From: Anisodus tanguticus
Lineage: Eukaryota > Streptophyta > Magnoliopsida > Solanales > Solanaceae
DNA length: 64,000 bases
NCBI GenBank assembly: GCA_034509755.1
Contig: CM067546.1
Span: 27,829,876-27,893,875 of the forward strand
Reading direction: 5' to 3'
The notes beneath the pieces were generated by a model. That model had not been told where the DNA came from and ran no database searches. It worked only from the letters and a program-made list of their open reading frames with translations. Shown in pieces: positions 34,901-46,673 of the stretch (the first letter of the stretch is position 1; every line of letters starts with the position of its first letter). A program made the position numbers and the translations under genes.

Positions 34901-35670
34901 CTTACTTCAAAATTCAGTCCCCAACTTTGGACAAAAGTTAATACTTAACCACATAAACTAACTGATCTCATTAATATAGAGCCAAAAAAAGATTAAATCA
35001 CTATATATAACCATAACTAATGCTTATTTAGGAATAAAGAATTGATCTTTCACTAATTCCTAAGCTTTCCAAATATGGTTTCTATAGTTCCAAATTTCCA
35101 AACCCATGGTACTCCCTCCATTTCAAATTATTTGTCGTTTTAAAAGTTCAAAGGCACTGTTAATTATTTTTTCCTCATTTTACCATTAGTAGAATTCTGT
35201 CATTAATGGGGATAACACATAAATAGAGTAAACATTTAACAAATAAAGATTATAGCATAGAATAATATAAGGGCAAATACTCCTCCTAATTAGTATAATA
35301 TTTTTAAGGGGCGTGTAAATTAAAAAAATGATAAATAATTTGAGAAGGAGGGAGGAATACTAGGAATTCCGTACACATAATTATAATCCCAAGAACAAAA
35401 AAGGGTCAACGCAAATAAGGTAAAATATTTTCATAAACATAATTCACGATCTATAAAATTCGATCAACCCTACATGCAAATAACCATAAAGAAACAAAAA
35501 TATATGTACTAGAATTATAATACCACAAAAAAGGGACCAGATATGGAAACTTTTGACTCTTTTCTCTTTTACAGAAAGCAAATTAAAAACAGATCTAAAA
35601 TAAGCAATCATAAAAAGCATATGTTATTCAAAATTCGATGTAAAAAAGGAACTTACTATTCAGGATTCAT
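31906..35670 (-). CDS. RABD2: RABD2 (Rab1/YPT1-type) small GTPase
   Basis: It encodes a membrane-anchored GTP switch that directs ER-to-Golgi vesicle traffic. The exons on the minus strand are 35670-35657, 33562-33490, 33091-33044, 32958-32911, 32657-32586, 32497-32342, 32196-32093 and 32002-31906. All have GT-AG borders, and the 612 nt encode exactly 203 aa, the usual RABD2 length. The G boxes are present: GDSGVGKS (P-loop), the effector region with STIGVDF, WDTAGQE, NKCD and ETSAK. The C-terminus ends with a KSGCCSS double-cysteine geranylgeranylation signal. [20 protein letters not shown] and [11 protein letters not shown] match the RABD2 rather than the RABD1 subgroup. The start [15 protein letters not shown] is the family's standard one, split after 14 nt by the first intron (about 2.1 kb). 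That intron holds a hAT MITE and a Stowaway element. A poly-G run lies in intron 2-3. There are no frame breaks. Confidence 0.97.
33352..33371. repeat. Poly-G tract in a RABD2 intron
   Basis: There are about 20 consecutive G residues on the plus strand (C on the transcribed sense strand), preceded by a few purines. The tract lies between RABD2 exons 3 and 2 and may be a cytosine-rich tract in the pre-mRNA. Confidence 0.9.
34167..34412. mobile_element. hAT MITE in RABD2 intron 1
   Basis: The termini CAAAGGTGAATCTA and TAAATTCACCGCTG form an imperfect inverted repeat. The 8-bp duplication GTTGAGCT is perfect at 34159-34166 and 34413-34420. The element is 246 bp and non-coding. Confidence 0.85.
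35112..35355. mobile_element. Stowaway-like MITE in RABD2 intron 1
   Basis: It starts CTCCCTCCATTTCAAATTAT after TA and ends ATAATTTGAGAAGGAGGGAG, the canonical Stowaway inverted repeat with core CTCCCTCC. It is about 240 bp, A/T-rich and non-coding. Confidence 0.85.
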
Positions 35671-35907
35671 GATGACAAATATAAAGTGCAAGATCGGTGA
35701 AGCGAAGGTACAATCAAAGAAGCTGTGAGTACACCAAGAATTTAAGATTTTCCGGCGGGGAACTGACCGGAGTTAAAAAGGGTCGCCAGAGAAGAGGACA
35801 GTTGGAGAGACAAAGATGAGGAAAATAATGATATGTTGGCAAAACAAGTCTTCAATTCTTTAAAGAAGCCTAAACTGTTGGAAACTTTCAAGGGGGGTGG
35901 GTGGCGT

Positions 35908-35940
35908 GACGTGGCAATAAAATGGGTGCGTGCCACGTGT
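35908..35940 (-). promoter_or_regulatory. Paired ABRE/G-box ACGT elements upstream of RABD2
   Basis: On the RABD2 sense strand, ACACGTGGC (35940-35932) and GCCACGTC (35915-35908) lie about 240-270 bp upstream of the start codon. The first is a consensus ABRE/G-box and the second is an ACGT-core element in inverse orientation. bZIP binding and abscisic acid or stress response are inferences from the motifs only. Confidence 0.5.
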
Positions 35941-36851
35941 ATTACAGATTGGAGTAGAATTACTTAATTGGGCTTTGTACCCCTTCGTTGACTGCTATTC
36001 TGTATAGTTGACTTGATTACTAGTTTTATACATGACGAATTTGTTTTTACTATTTTTATGTATTTTCTAAGCTTCCTTCTTCTCTTTTAATATTATTTTA
36101 CCATTTGAACTTTTACTTTAGGAGTTCATTTAGTTTACTAATTATGCAGTAGGACAAGGATGAAAATTTGTTATTTCACATTAGTGTTTTGTTTTGTATT
36201 CAAAAAATTACTCCCAATTATTTTCACATTTACCTATAATTATGCAATCCTTTTTCGCATAACTAGAAATATAGAATGGGAGTATTATTCTTTTCAATAT
36301 AAGTTATTGAAATAAATCTCAAAATGATTAATGAGTAATTTAAATGATACGAGATGGCAGTCCAAGAAGACCATAATTCAACTTTTTTACTACTCCACTA
36401 TTAATAAGCTATCAAAGTATTTAGATGAAAATTCACACAATATTCGATATTCAAAACCTAATTATGTTAATGTTAATGTTTGGTTTTGTTTTTTTGTTTT
36501 TTTTGTTTTTATATCAATATAAAACGAAAAGATAATAACAATTGTAATTTACAGCATGATGGTCAAATATAAATTTAGAGACATGTCTGTTTATAACTCG
36601 GAAACTTCAGAAAGTTTATTTTTTAATTTAATATTACTTTAGTATAATTAAAATAAAGGATATGTTAGTAATTTAGTACAACCAAAGGAGGCTTCTGCCG
36701 TCTGGGATGGAAGCAAACAGCTGGGAATTTCTTAGAAGTGTCATTTACGTGTACGCATTGCCCCACATTGTTGTTCTGCGTAATTAAAAGCTCAAAGATA
36801 TGATAAATTTCACAAGAATATCTTTATTTTTATTTGTGTGTGTGGGGTTTT
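35941..36851. other. A/T-rich intergenic stretch upstream of RABD2
   Basis: I see no gene or repeat that I can support. A G/T-rich stretch (TTTTGTTTTTTTGTTTT, about 36485-36510) is the only low-complexity feature. Confidence 0.45.
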
Positions 36852-36860
36852 TTTTTATAA

Positions 36861-37440
36861 GGCAAGAAGTGCAAATATACCCCTAAATTTTACGATTTAA
36901 AACAATTATACTTCTATTATAAAAGTGGTAGATATATACCCTTGGCGTTACATAAATGATGCAAATATACATTTTTCGTTGATGGAAATTTTCTAAAACA
37001 TCATTTAGCTTATTTTTTAATTAAAAAAAGTGTCTCGTCGCTTTAAAAAAAAGTCTACCTAATTTTTTTAGTAGACATATTTTTCTAAAGCCGCATGATA
37101 ATTTTTTTAGATGGATCGGGTCTGATTTTGTTTAAAAATATCTCTGTGACTTTTAAAAAAAATAAGTCTACCCATTTTTTAAACGAATCAGACCCGACTC
37201 ACTAGAAAAAAATCACCATGTGGCTTTAGAGAAATATGTCTACTAAAAAAAATGGGTAGACTCTTTTATAAAGTCTCATGACATTTTTTTAATTCAAATA
37301 ATAATTTTAAAAAAAAATCATCAACAAAAAGGGTATATTTGCACCATTTTATAACGACATGGGTATATATCCTTCACTTTTATAACGGGGCTATATCTGC
37401 TCTATATCTCAAAGTTGGGGGTATATTTGCACCTTTGACC
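36861..37440. mobile_element. Foldback Mutator-like MITE
   Basis: Arms of about 120-150 bp are inverted (GTGCAAATATACCCC...ATATATACCC at the left against GGGTATATAT...GGGGGTATATTTGCAC at the right). A second inverted pair lies inside (GTCTACC...TTTAGTAGACATA against TATGTCTACTAAA...GGGTAGAC). A perfect 9-bp target duplication TTTTTATAA flanks the element (36852-36860, 37441-37449), as expected for MULEs. It is non-coding. Confidence 0.88.
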
Positions 37441-37461
37441 TTTTTATAATAATGGAAAGTA

Positions 37462-37694
37462 CTCTCTCCGCTTGTGTCTTACTTTTCTTTTTGGTATGTC
37501 CCAAAAAGAGTGTCTCTTTTTAAATTAAGTTTACAATTCAAACATTCTACATGGCAAACTTATAACCACAAAATTCAAATAACTTTTTGATATTTTACAC
37601 ATTTTTAATTTAAAATCACAAGATTTTAAAATCTCTCTTTATTTCTTAAACTTCATGCCAAGTCAAACTAAGACACTTAAATTGGGATGGAGGA
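37462..37694. mobile_element. Stowaway-like MITE
   Basis: It starts CTCTCTCCGCTTGTGTCTTA and ends TAAGACACTTAAATTGGGAT followed by GGAGGAA. The left flank is TA. It directly adjoins a second such element. Confidence 0.7.
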
Positions 37695-37940
37695 ACTTCC
37701 TCCGTTTCAAAATGATTGTTTGGTTTTGACTTGACACAAAGTTTAAAAAATAAAGAAGACTATTGAATCGTGTTGTTGTTAACTAAAGATATATAGAAGG
37801 TATCAAAATGCTCTTAAATCTTGTGTTCTTCAACATGCCATATGAAAAGTTAAAATAAAAGAATTGTCAAAAAAGGAAAAAGACAATCATTTTGACATAG
37901 ACTAAAAAGAAAAATAACACAAACATTAAAACGGAGAGAG
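37695..37940. mobile_element. Second Stowaway-like MITE, abutting the first
   Basis: It starts CTTCCTCCGTTTCAAAATGA and ends ACATTAAAACGGAGAGAG before TA. The interior contains GATTGTTTGG/GACAATCATTTT inverted segments. The two elements share the TA-poor junction at about 37694. Confidence 0.7.
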
Positions 37941-38160
37941 TATATGAAAAAGAACAGATATCATTCACCCTATTAAGTTTTCCAAATGAACCATCAACCC
38001 GCTAAATTATTCACAAGTATAAAGTATTGATATCATATTTAATGTTTTCTTAATTTAATGTCGAAATGATATTGTTTTAAACCACAATTTTATATATTAA
38101 ATACCATTTAAATTTAGTATAATAATATTTTATGTTCTTAAATTCCGCATCGAATAAAAC

Positions 38161-38990
38161 TAGTGATGGCAGTGGATCCTGGACCCGGTCGGAATCCGGT
38201 GAATCCAGATCCGTTTTATAGGATATGGATCTTCAAAAATTGGACCCGGCGGATCCGGATCGGACCCGGATCCATTTTCGACGGATCGGATCTGGATCTG
38301 GATCTTGTATTTGAGATCTGTATCCGGTCCAGATCCGACCCGTGGATCCATTTTTTATTAAATATATTTATAACCTAGAAAGTAATTTTATAAATATTTT
38401 CTTAAAATTGCTAAGCACATCCTTGCAAGTTTAATTCTCAAAACAAGTTTAATTTATCTCGCGTTAATTCAAAAACTAAAAAATAAAGAGGTAACTTCGA
38501 TAATAAAATCAATGTTATATTAGTGAATGACTAACATCTCCATAGACAAGTAGTTAAAATTATATTCACTTCATTTGTGAAGATTCCAAGCACATAGAAG
38601 TTCTGCATTGTGGAAATACTAGTCAGCAAATACTAGTCAGCATTTTTCACAACTATTATCATTGTCCAACATTTTCAATTAATAGCTCACAATCAAAACG
38701 AGACAACGAACAAAATATCTCATATGGACATTTCAAAATTGAAACACAGTAAACTGTTAGCTAAGTAAAAATCGTTTGTCAGTTCAAAAAAAAATTCTTA
38801 GCAAGACAAATTTTTTTACATGTGGATCCAGATCCGATCCATGAACCCGGTGAATCCGATGGATCCGGATTTGAATCTGATTGTTATGGACCCGACGAAT
38901 CTGGACCCGAATCTGGATTCATGTATGAAAATGAATCTGGATCTGAATCTAAGTAGGATCTGGTCCAGATCCGATCTGTTGACATCCCTA
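38161..38990. mobile_element. Non-autonomous hAT element with GGATCC-rich ends (copy 2)
   Basis: The termini are TAGTGATGGCAGTGGATC and GATCTGTTGACATCCCTA. The 8-bp duplication AATAAAAC is perfect at 38153-38160 and 38991-38998. The ends carry the same GGATCC/GACCCGG word arrays as the element at 16234. The 830-bp interior is A/T-rich and without a transposase. Confidence 0.92.
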
Positions 38991-39350
38991 AATAAAACAC
39001 ATAAAATCATGAAACGGGAGAGTATCAATTTCATTCACTTTTTTGGTGTCGACAAAGCTTTCTTTTTCCAGTATAAATCTGACAACATTTGTTTGAAATT
39101 ATTAGATTCTCTAATATGAAAGGGTTTCCCTCATGTGGGAGGGGAATAAACAAAAACGATATCCGAATAATAAAGGAATTCATGGAATCTTTTGAATTGG
39201 AAGAAGTGTCAAATAATTCCTAAGACTTCTAATAACTGAAATAAATATTGAAAGCTGGATAGATGATTGTAAGTTTCTAACTAAATGCTACAATTATTAT
39301 TTTTTAGTAGCAAAATTTTAAAATATATTTGGGAGAAGATTCATAAAGAA

Positions 39351-39531
39351 GGGGAGCCTTTGAGTAACTGGTAAAGTTTTTGTCATCTGATTAGGAGGTC
39401 ACGAGTTCATGCCGTAAAAACAGCCTCTTGCGAGAATGTGAGATAAATTTGCATACAATAGATTCTTGTGATCCGACTCTTTCCTGAACCCCGCACATAG
39501 CGAGAGCTGAGTGCATTGAACTGCCCTCTTT
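39351..39531 (+). mobile_element. Full-length tRNA-derived SINE
   Basis: It begins GGGGAGCCTTTGAGTAACTG (pol III A box) with a B-box-like GTCACGAGTTCATGCC about 55 bp on. It continues with the widespread Solanaceae SINE body (CAGCCTCTTGCG...CTGAACCCCGCACATAGCGAG) and ends CCCTCTTT. The flanking ATTCATAAA repeats at 39339-39347 and 39532-39540 are the target duplication. Confidence 0.85.
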
Positions 39532-39814
39532 ATTCATAAAAATGGATAGGAACGGGATGGATATATCTCCAAACGATGTGAAATAATGATTCTAGAAGTC
39601 TAATCTAGATAGATTTATGGCAACGTTTCGAATAAGTGAAACACAAACGTATCACGTTAATTAATTGTAAGCTGACGTTTTAATTTGGTTTTTGTTTACT
39701 TCTCAAAGAAGCTTTTAGAGTAATTTTTAGAGTAAAGTATATGGACAATACTTCTCTGTATTTTCTGTGAATATCTAAATTTATCTTCTTAGAGGAATCT
39801 ATTATAGTTTAAGC

Positions 39815-42240
39815 TAGGGCCGTCCAGTGAGCCGGGTCGGCCCGATCCAGACACGGCTCGTCCCGCTTACCGCCCCGACCCCCTTTAAAAAAATGGTAGC
39901 GGGGTTCGAACTCCGAACGGGATTAGGGCTTGTTCCGCCCCCATCCCATCCCGCCCCGTCCCTCCTCCCTTTGCAAAAATAACCGTTACACAACGGCCAA
40001 ATTTAGATTTTGGCCGTTGTGCAACGTCTATAACGGCCATTTTGGCCCCCCACCCCATAAACCCTCCTTACCCCCTTAATATTTATTTTTAACCCCTAAG
40101 TTTGTCTTTTTCATTTCCTTCATCTCCTGATTTTATTCATTACATTAGAGAACACATATACTCCTGCTTTTAACGGTTTTCCTAGATCAAATGTTAGAAG
40201 AGATGTTTTTAAATTTGCCCATGAATATCAACAAGTATTACGTTATGCATTGTATCATTTTAATGGCAAAGTGACTATCACTTCTGATATAGGCCGTAGT
40301 ACTAACGGTAATGATTATTTAACTGTCATATGTCATTGGACAGATCAGAATTGGTTTATGCAAAAACGTATATTAGCATATAGATATATTGACGATAGGC
40401 ACACTTGAGCTTTTATTTCAAGAAATATTCGAAATTTGTGAATATTATGGAATTACTGATAAAATTATGACTATTACATTAGATAATGCTTCTTCTAATG
40501 ATTATGCTATAAACATTTTTAAAACTCGATTTACTCCATCTTTTTCCCATATTTTTCATGTTAGATGTGCATGTCATATTTATAACTTAGTTGTAAATGA
40601 GGACCTAAAACTTTTTAAAAACATCCTTAATAAAGTACAATTTGCTATAAACTTTATTTTTGAAGGTAATAAAATACAAAGACGCAAAGAGTATGAAAAA
40701 CTTGTCATGATTGTGGATTACCTTATAGAAAAATTTCAGAAGAAGTTTCAACTAGGTGGAATTCTTTGTATGAGCAACTATTTGTTGCTCACGAGTATAG
40801 AAGACCTATAACGTTATTATTTAACACATATAATCAAAATTCAACGGATATGCTTGTAGATGATGATTGGAACAAAATTTTGGAACTTATCACATTTTTA
40901 GAGAAATTTTTTCTTGCTAACTAATGAATTTTCTGGGATTTATTATCTTACTATTTTATCTATGTTATTTTATATAGCTCTAATATTTTTGTTACATAAT
41001 GAATATATGCAAAACCCAACTTATGCTCCAGCTATTAAAAAAATGTTTATAAAATTAATTTTTTTCTTCTATTCCAACTATTTATTTTATTGGTGTTGTA
41101 TTAAATCCTACTATTAAAGTAGACGGTTGTAAAACACTTGTTGAAATGATTTATGAAAGCTTAGAAATACTTCCAACAGACCCAACTGAAGAACCAACTG
41201 AAGAACCAACTGATGAAGAAGTTATGTCTAGTATACACACTGAATGCAAAATATATATATGTATTACCAAGAACAAAGTGCAAATAATCAACCAACTTCT
41301 GTACCATCTTCTTCTACTTCGCTGCAACCTTATAAAAGACATGATGTTTCTGCCTCAAGTATTCAAGGCCTTAGAAATAGAATGTATAGTGGTTCAACTT
41401 TCTCACAAATTAGCGAGTTTGATGTTTATGTCTTGCAGGGTGTTGTACCGTACGAAACAATTGTCAATGAAGATGGACGTGAAGACTTGCTGAGATACTG
41501 GATGGAGAATGAGAAGACATTTCCGACACTAGCAAAGATGGATCGAGATATGTTGAATATTCAAGCGTCATCAATAGCTCGGAAAGCGCTTTTTCTGCTG
41601 GAAGGTTTCAAATAGGAGAGCATAGACACTCATTGGCGGGAGACAGCTTGGATGCAGTTTTATTCAGATATTGGATTAGAGCGAAGCGTAGAAGGTGCGG
41701 TCAACCAGAGATCAACGAAGAAAATGACTACAACTACAACGAAATCTTATCCGAAGGAGCAGGAAGTGACGTCAAACAATTTGACTAACAACTTCCAATT
41801 CCGACAGAAAATACTCAAGAGATTGTGAGGAAATTAGAAAGAGTATGGTTGAATATGTAATTTTTTTAATGGCAATTTTACTATGTGATTTGAAACTTTT
41901 GAACTACGAAACAAAGTTGCAATTTAGAAATTGTATTACAAAAAAAATTATATTTCTATTAAATAATATAAGAGGCACAAAAACAGTCTTGAAATATTTT
42001 TATTCACTATCTTGTTCAATTATTTAAGTGTTTAAATATATATTTTTTAAAATTAAGTGTCTAAAAAAAAATCCCTCAAATCCCGCAACCCGACCCGACC
42101 CGTCCCCCCAAATTCCGGCCCCTCTTCCGGCGAGTTATGGGACGGGACCTCTTCCTGTCCCGCCTATCTCGGCCCGCTAGTCCCGTCAGATCCCGATCCC
42201 GCCAGAGCCGGTCCCACGGGATCCCATCCCGTCACCCATA
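39815..42240 (+). mobile_element. hAT element carrying a decayed transposase (copy A)
   Basis: It is bounded by TAGGGCCGTCCAGTGAGCCGG and a right end CCCGTCACCCATA. The 8-bp target duplication GTTTAAGC is perfect at 39807-39814 and 42241-42248. Both ends carry CCCGWCCCG/GATCCCG word arrays. The interior encodes pieces of a hAT transposase on the plus strand, and a sister element with the same protein is nested at 47828-51264. Confidence 0.92.
40160..41780 (+). pseudogene. hAT transposase remnant (copy A)
   Basis: Frames broken by at least five shifts encode, in order, the RNase-H-like core (YHFNGKVTITSDIGRSTNG with the catalytic Asp context, about 40255-40310; YRYIDDRHT about 40381; KIMTITLDNASSND about 40460; FHVRCACHIYNLVVNEDLK about 40555) and the C-terminal hAT dimerisation domain (EDLLRYWMENEKTFPTLAKM, about 41478, and NIQASSIARKA). 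The N-terminal BED zinc finger seen in copy B is absent because the 5' part is deleted. The protein would cut and join element ends and make 8-bp duplications; this copy is inactive. Confidence 0.85.
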
Positions 42241-42248
42241 GTTTAAGC

Positions 42249-42622
42249 AATTGAGATAAAAAGTAAGTACAACAAAAATTCATAATCTGTAAAAAAATAA
42301 AGTAAAAAAGAGAGCACTGAGGTGAGGAGAATATGTGGCCAGGGAGTGGAATGAGCTGTAGAAGTGCCAAATGATATGTAGCAATAATTTGCTCTCAGAA
42401 TATAAAACTGTCCTATACCAATAAAATAATGTAGAGATCTATTTGTAAAAATACAATCATGTAATTATCCAGCTCATCGCACTTCCCTCCAAATAAGGTT
42501 GATGGTCAAAGTCAGATATCGGAATTAAGATACTTCTAGGCCTAAATTTTGATTCAGTCCAACTCATAAGTTTTTTTTCTTGTTACTTTGCTCCAATATG
42601 CAATGGTGTAAGATTGCTTATT
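42249..42622. other. Gene-free stretch between hAT and Copia
   Basis: No frame or repeat can be supported here. Confidence 0.45.
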
Positions 42623-42829
42623 TACTACTCAATATATTCCACAATATATTCCGTACTTATTATTTTAGTGTAATTAATATAATTAAAGTAAAATATAGAT
42701 CATAATTCTATTAGGACTATATATATATATATATATATTACATTAATAATAGAACTCCATAAAGGAGAATTACACTATTTTACATGATATCAAGAGCCAA
42801 AAATCCCTCCATATCCTAACCCTAAATCG

Positions 42830-43235
42830 GCCGCCGTATACCTCTCCTCTGCCTCCCCTTTTTCGGCGAAATCCAACTGTATACTCCCATGTATACCACC
42901 GCTTCTTCGTGATATACCGCCAGTATACCTGCTTCTACGTGATATACAAGCCTTTTCTCTCAAAATCTACTTGTATACCGCATATATCCCATGATATACA
43001 GCCTCGTATACCACTGCTCCTTTGTGATATACCATCCGTATACCCTGCTATCCCTGATATACAAGCCTTTTCTCAAACAGAGTATGTATACCGCTGATAT
43101 ACAACGACATACACAGCACCCGACCCCATATTCCCTGCTTTGTAGCCCATATACATCAAGTATACAGGCAGTATACACCATCTGATACACTTATCACATA
43201 AGCAGCCCGACATACCACTGTTATACAGCTAATAT
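42830..43235 (+). repeat. Copia leader array of GTATAC and GATATAC words
   Basis: I count about ten GTATAC and six GATATAC in roughly 400 bp, at irregular spacing of about 10-45 bp and separated by C/T-rich spacers. No conserved reading frame spans them. The array lies between the primer site and the first ATG of the element, where plant Copia elements have an untranslated leader. Confidence 0.8.
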
Positions 43236-43281
43236 ACTGCAGCCTCAACCGATATTCTTCCACGAATTTTCGGTAACCCTC

Positions 43282-46200
43282 ATGGATTCTCCCGCTTCTG
43301 CTTCCTCAACTCCCAATATCATAAAATATCAGTCGCAGGCCCAGTACCCGACTCAGTGGGCCAAGCCACTGCCCAGCCACCAGGCCTACTACATAACGGC
43401 CCAGCAACAACAGTGGCCACTGCCGAGGCCCACTGACCAGCGGCCCAACACACTGCCGAGGGCCACTGCCCAGCAGCCCAGTACGCAGCCAATGCCCACT
43501 GCACATCGGCTCGATGATATGTGGTATATGAATATAGGTGCCACGTCTCATCTCACAACCCCACCACCGCATCCCCACTTATCCTTTAAAAATGTCCTAT
43601 ATGCCTCTAACATTATCGAGAACCTAATCTCTGTCAGAAAATTTGCCACCGATAATTCCGTAACCATTAATTTTGACCCATTTGGTTTTTTTGTAACGGA
43701 CCTACGTACCGGAAAACTTCTTACGAGATGCAATAGTGAGGGGGACCTCTATCCTTTCCTATCCACATCCACTTCCAATGTCAATCCTCCCACATCTCTA
43801 GATGACATCTCCTCATCCACGTGGCATAGTAAACCTTGTCATCCGGGAGCTTATATTTTTATGCTCTTAGAAATCGCAATTTAATCCAATGTAATAAAGG
43901 GAAACTTTCCCATAGTTGCTCCTCCTGTCATCTAGGGAAACATGTTAGACTTCTATTTACGTCATCATTAAGTATTACTTTCTCTCCTTTTGATATTATT
44001 CATGCAGATTTATGGACATCTCCTATAACTAGCAACCTCGGTCATAAATACTATTTGGTATTTCTGGATGACTTTTCTCACTTCCTTTGGGTCTACCGCT
44101 TAAACTTAAGTCTCAAGTTTACTCCAAATTTCTCGAATTTCGTACATTGGTTAAAACGCAATTTGAAAATGACATCAAAAAATTTCAATGTGATAATGAT
44201 CGTGAGTTCAATAACTCCCTATTTCATAATTTTTGTGCGGCTAATGACATAGTTTTTCATTTCTCCTGCCCCCATACTTCCCCTCAAAATGGTAAAGCCA
44301 TAAAGAATTCTCCGCACCATTAAAAATATGATTCGTACCCTTCTTTTTCATGCGTCTCTCCCCCTACATTTTGGATATATGTATTAAAAATAATAGAACA
44401 CATTCTTAACATCTTACCTACCCGTATGATCCAAAATAGGACACCCTCTGAAATTCACTTCCGTCGGATCATTTTCTATGATCACCTTCGAATTTTCGGT
44501 TGTCTCTGTTACCCAAATCTTGCCTCAATGGTCCCTCACAAATTAGCACCTCGCTCCACTTCGTGTGTCTTCCTAGGTTTCCCGTTGAACCATACGGGGG
44601 TACTTGTGCTATGAATTATCCATAGAAAAATCTTAATCTCATGTCACGTCACGTTTGTTGAGTACGTTTTCCCGTTTGACAACATCCAAAAATTTTGCGA
44701 CACTGATTATGAATTCCTTTATGACTCAGACACCTCACGTCTAATCCAAAATGCACTACAAAATCCGCACCCTCAGGTCATCCCGCCAATCGTCCCATCG
44801 ACCCCACCCCACTGCCCAATTCATGCCCAGTCATTGCCCTAACCCGTGATCGTGTTTGCCTCCTCGATACCCACCCCCTGCCTACCCCAACTTGTGACCA
44901 TTCCTGCCTACCCAGTACCTATCCCCTGCATGTCCCACTGCCTTGCCCCACTGACCCTCACCATTGCCAAGCCCCAACCCCATTGCCCAATCCAGCCCGA
45001 CACCTCCCAGCCCCCATGCTCTACCCATGATCGTGTCCCCACACACCGTATGGAAACTCGTGCACAACATAGGATTTTCAAACCAAAAGTTTACTTTAAC
45101 CTATCCACTCAAACCATCTCGCCCATTCTTAAAAACCTAAAAGTAGCCAAACTCGACCCAAATTGTAATGCGGCCATGCGTGAGGATTTTAATGCATTAA
45201 CCAATCAGCACACTTGGGATCTTGTTCCGAAACCAGCAAGGGTGAATGTGATTCGTTGTCTGTGGCTTTATCGTAACAAATTCTGAGATAATGGAGAGCT
45301 TTAACGCCACAAGGCAAGACTTGTGGCTAATGGTACTGGTTAACATGAGGGCATTGATTGTGGTGAGACGTTTAGTCATGTGGTCAAACCTGCCACCATT
45401 TGCACAGTGTTGAGCATAACTATGGGAAAATTTGGCCTATTCACCAGCTTGATGTCAAAAATGCTTTCTTACATGGGGACTTGAAAGAAACCATTTATAT
45501 GCATCAACCACCTGGTTTGTACATCCGGAGGTTCCTCATTATGTCTGTCGTCTTAGTAAGTCACTCTATGGTTTGAAACAAGCCCCTAGGGCTTGGTAAG
45601 AGAGGTTTGCTATATACATCATATAGATAGGGTTCATGTGCAGCAAGAGTGATCTTTCCATGTTCATCTTTCATCGAGGTACTGACACAGCTTATCTTCT
45701 TTTATATGTTGATGATATTGTTCTGACAGCTTCTTCTGATACTCTGAAACACGAGATCATTGCCCTACTTAAGTCCGAATTTGCTATGACAGATTTGGGT
45801 AAGTTGAGTTATTTTTTAGAGATATCAGTGACCATATCAGTACATGCCATGTTCTTGTGTCAGCGTAAGTATGCAGAGGAGATTGTCTACCGGGCTAAAA
45901 TGGCAAACTGCAAGATTATGCCCACTCCTGTCGACTCCAAGTCCAAACTCAGTGCATATTATGGGGATCCGGTCAGTGATCCCTCTCTTTATAGGAGTCT
46001 CGCAGGTGCTCTTCAGTATATTACCTTCACTCGGCCAGATATTGCATATGCAGTTCAGCAGGTATGCTTGTTCATGCACACTCCTAGGGAGCCTCACTTT
46101 ACAACTCTTAAGCGTATCATTCGATACGTTAATGACACTCTTGACTATGGACTTCGTTTATATCCCTCAACACCGACTAGATTGCTCTCCTACACAAACA

Positions 46201-46673
46201 AAGATTGGACAGGCTATCCGGACACCCGTCGCTCTACGTCCGACTATTGTGTGTTTTGGGGGGTAATATCATATCGTGGTCTGCCAAGCGGCAAGCCACG
46301 CTTTTCCATTCGAGTGCAGAAGTAGAATATCGAGGCGTTGCAAACGTTGTTGCCGAGCTATGTTGGCTCCGAAATCTCCTTCTTGAGCTTCATTGTCCCA
46401 TACGTAAGGCATCTTTGATTTACCGTGATAACATAACTGTTGTCTACCTGTCTCATAATCCGGTTCAGGGAGCATCAGCGAACCAAGCATATTGAGATGG
46501 ATATTCACTTTGTTCATGAGATGGTTGCAATGGGTCACATTAGGGTGTTGCATGTTCCTTCTTCATATCAGTACACATATATCTTCACAAATGGGCTTTC
46601 TCGACAACTGTTCCTTGACTTCAGATTCAGTCTCAGCGTTCGGCCTCCTCCCGCTCTGACTGAGGGGGTGTGA
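43282..46673 (+). pseudogene. Copia pol remnant with truncated gag (copy 1)
   Basis: The frame opens MDSPASASSTP, a normal Copia gag start, but passes within about 80 residues of Gln/Pro-rich sequence to the protease (WYMNIGATSHLT, where the catalytic Asp of the usual D-T/S-G is replaced by Asn-Ile). It then reaches GAG-pre-integrase at about 43790-43850. The integrase core (IIHADLWTSPITSNLGHKYY, 43990-44320), the gag-independent APRSTSCVFLGFPLNH tail (about 44560), RT (LLLYVDDIVLTASSD at about 45690; LYRSLAGALQYITFTRPDIA at about 45985) and RNase H (ending 46673) follow. More than eight frame breaks are present. The UBN2 gag domain and zinc knuckle are absent. Confidence 0.85.

Noticed and set aside
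42830..43235. Open frames across the GTATAC leader (for example 42909-43097 and 42960-43190)
   Set aside because: The frames differ between the two Copia copies and the words do not keep codon phase, so they are not a conserved protein.
43306..43578. Minus-strand Gly/Trp-rich frames opposite the Copia gag remnant
   Set aside because: They are shadows of the Gln/Pro-rich plus-strand sequence, with no support from the sister element.
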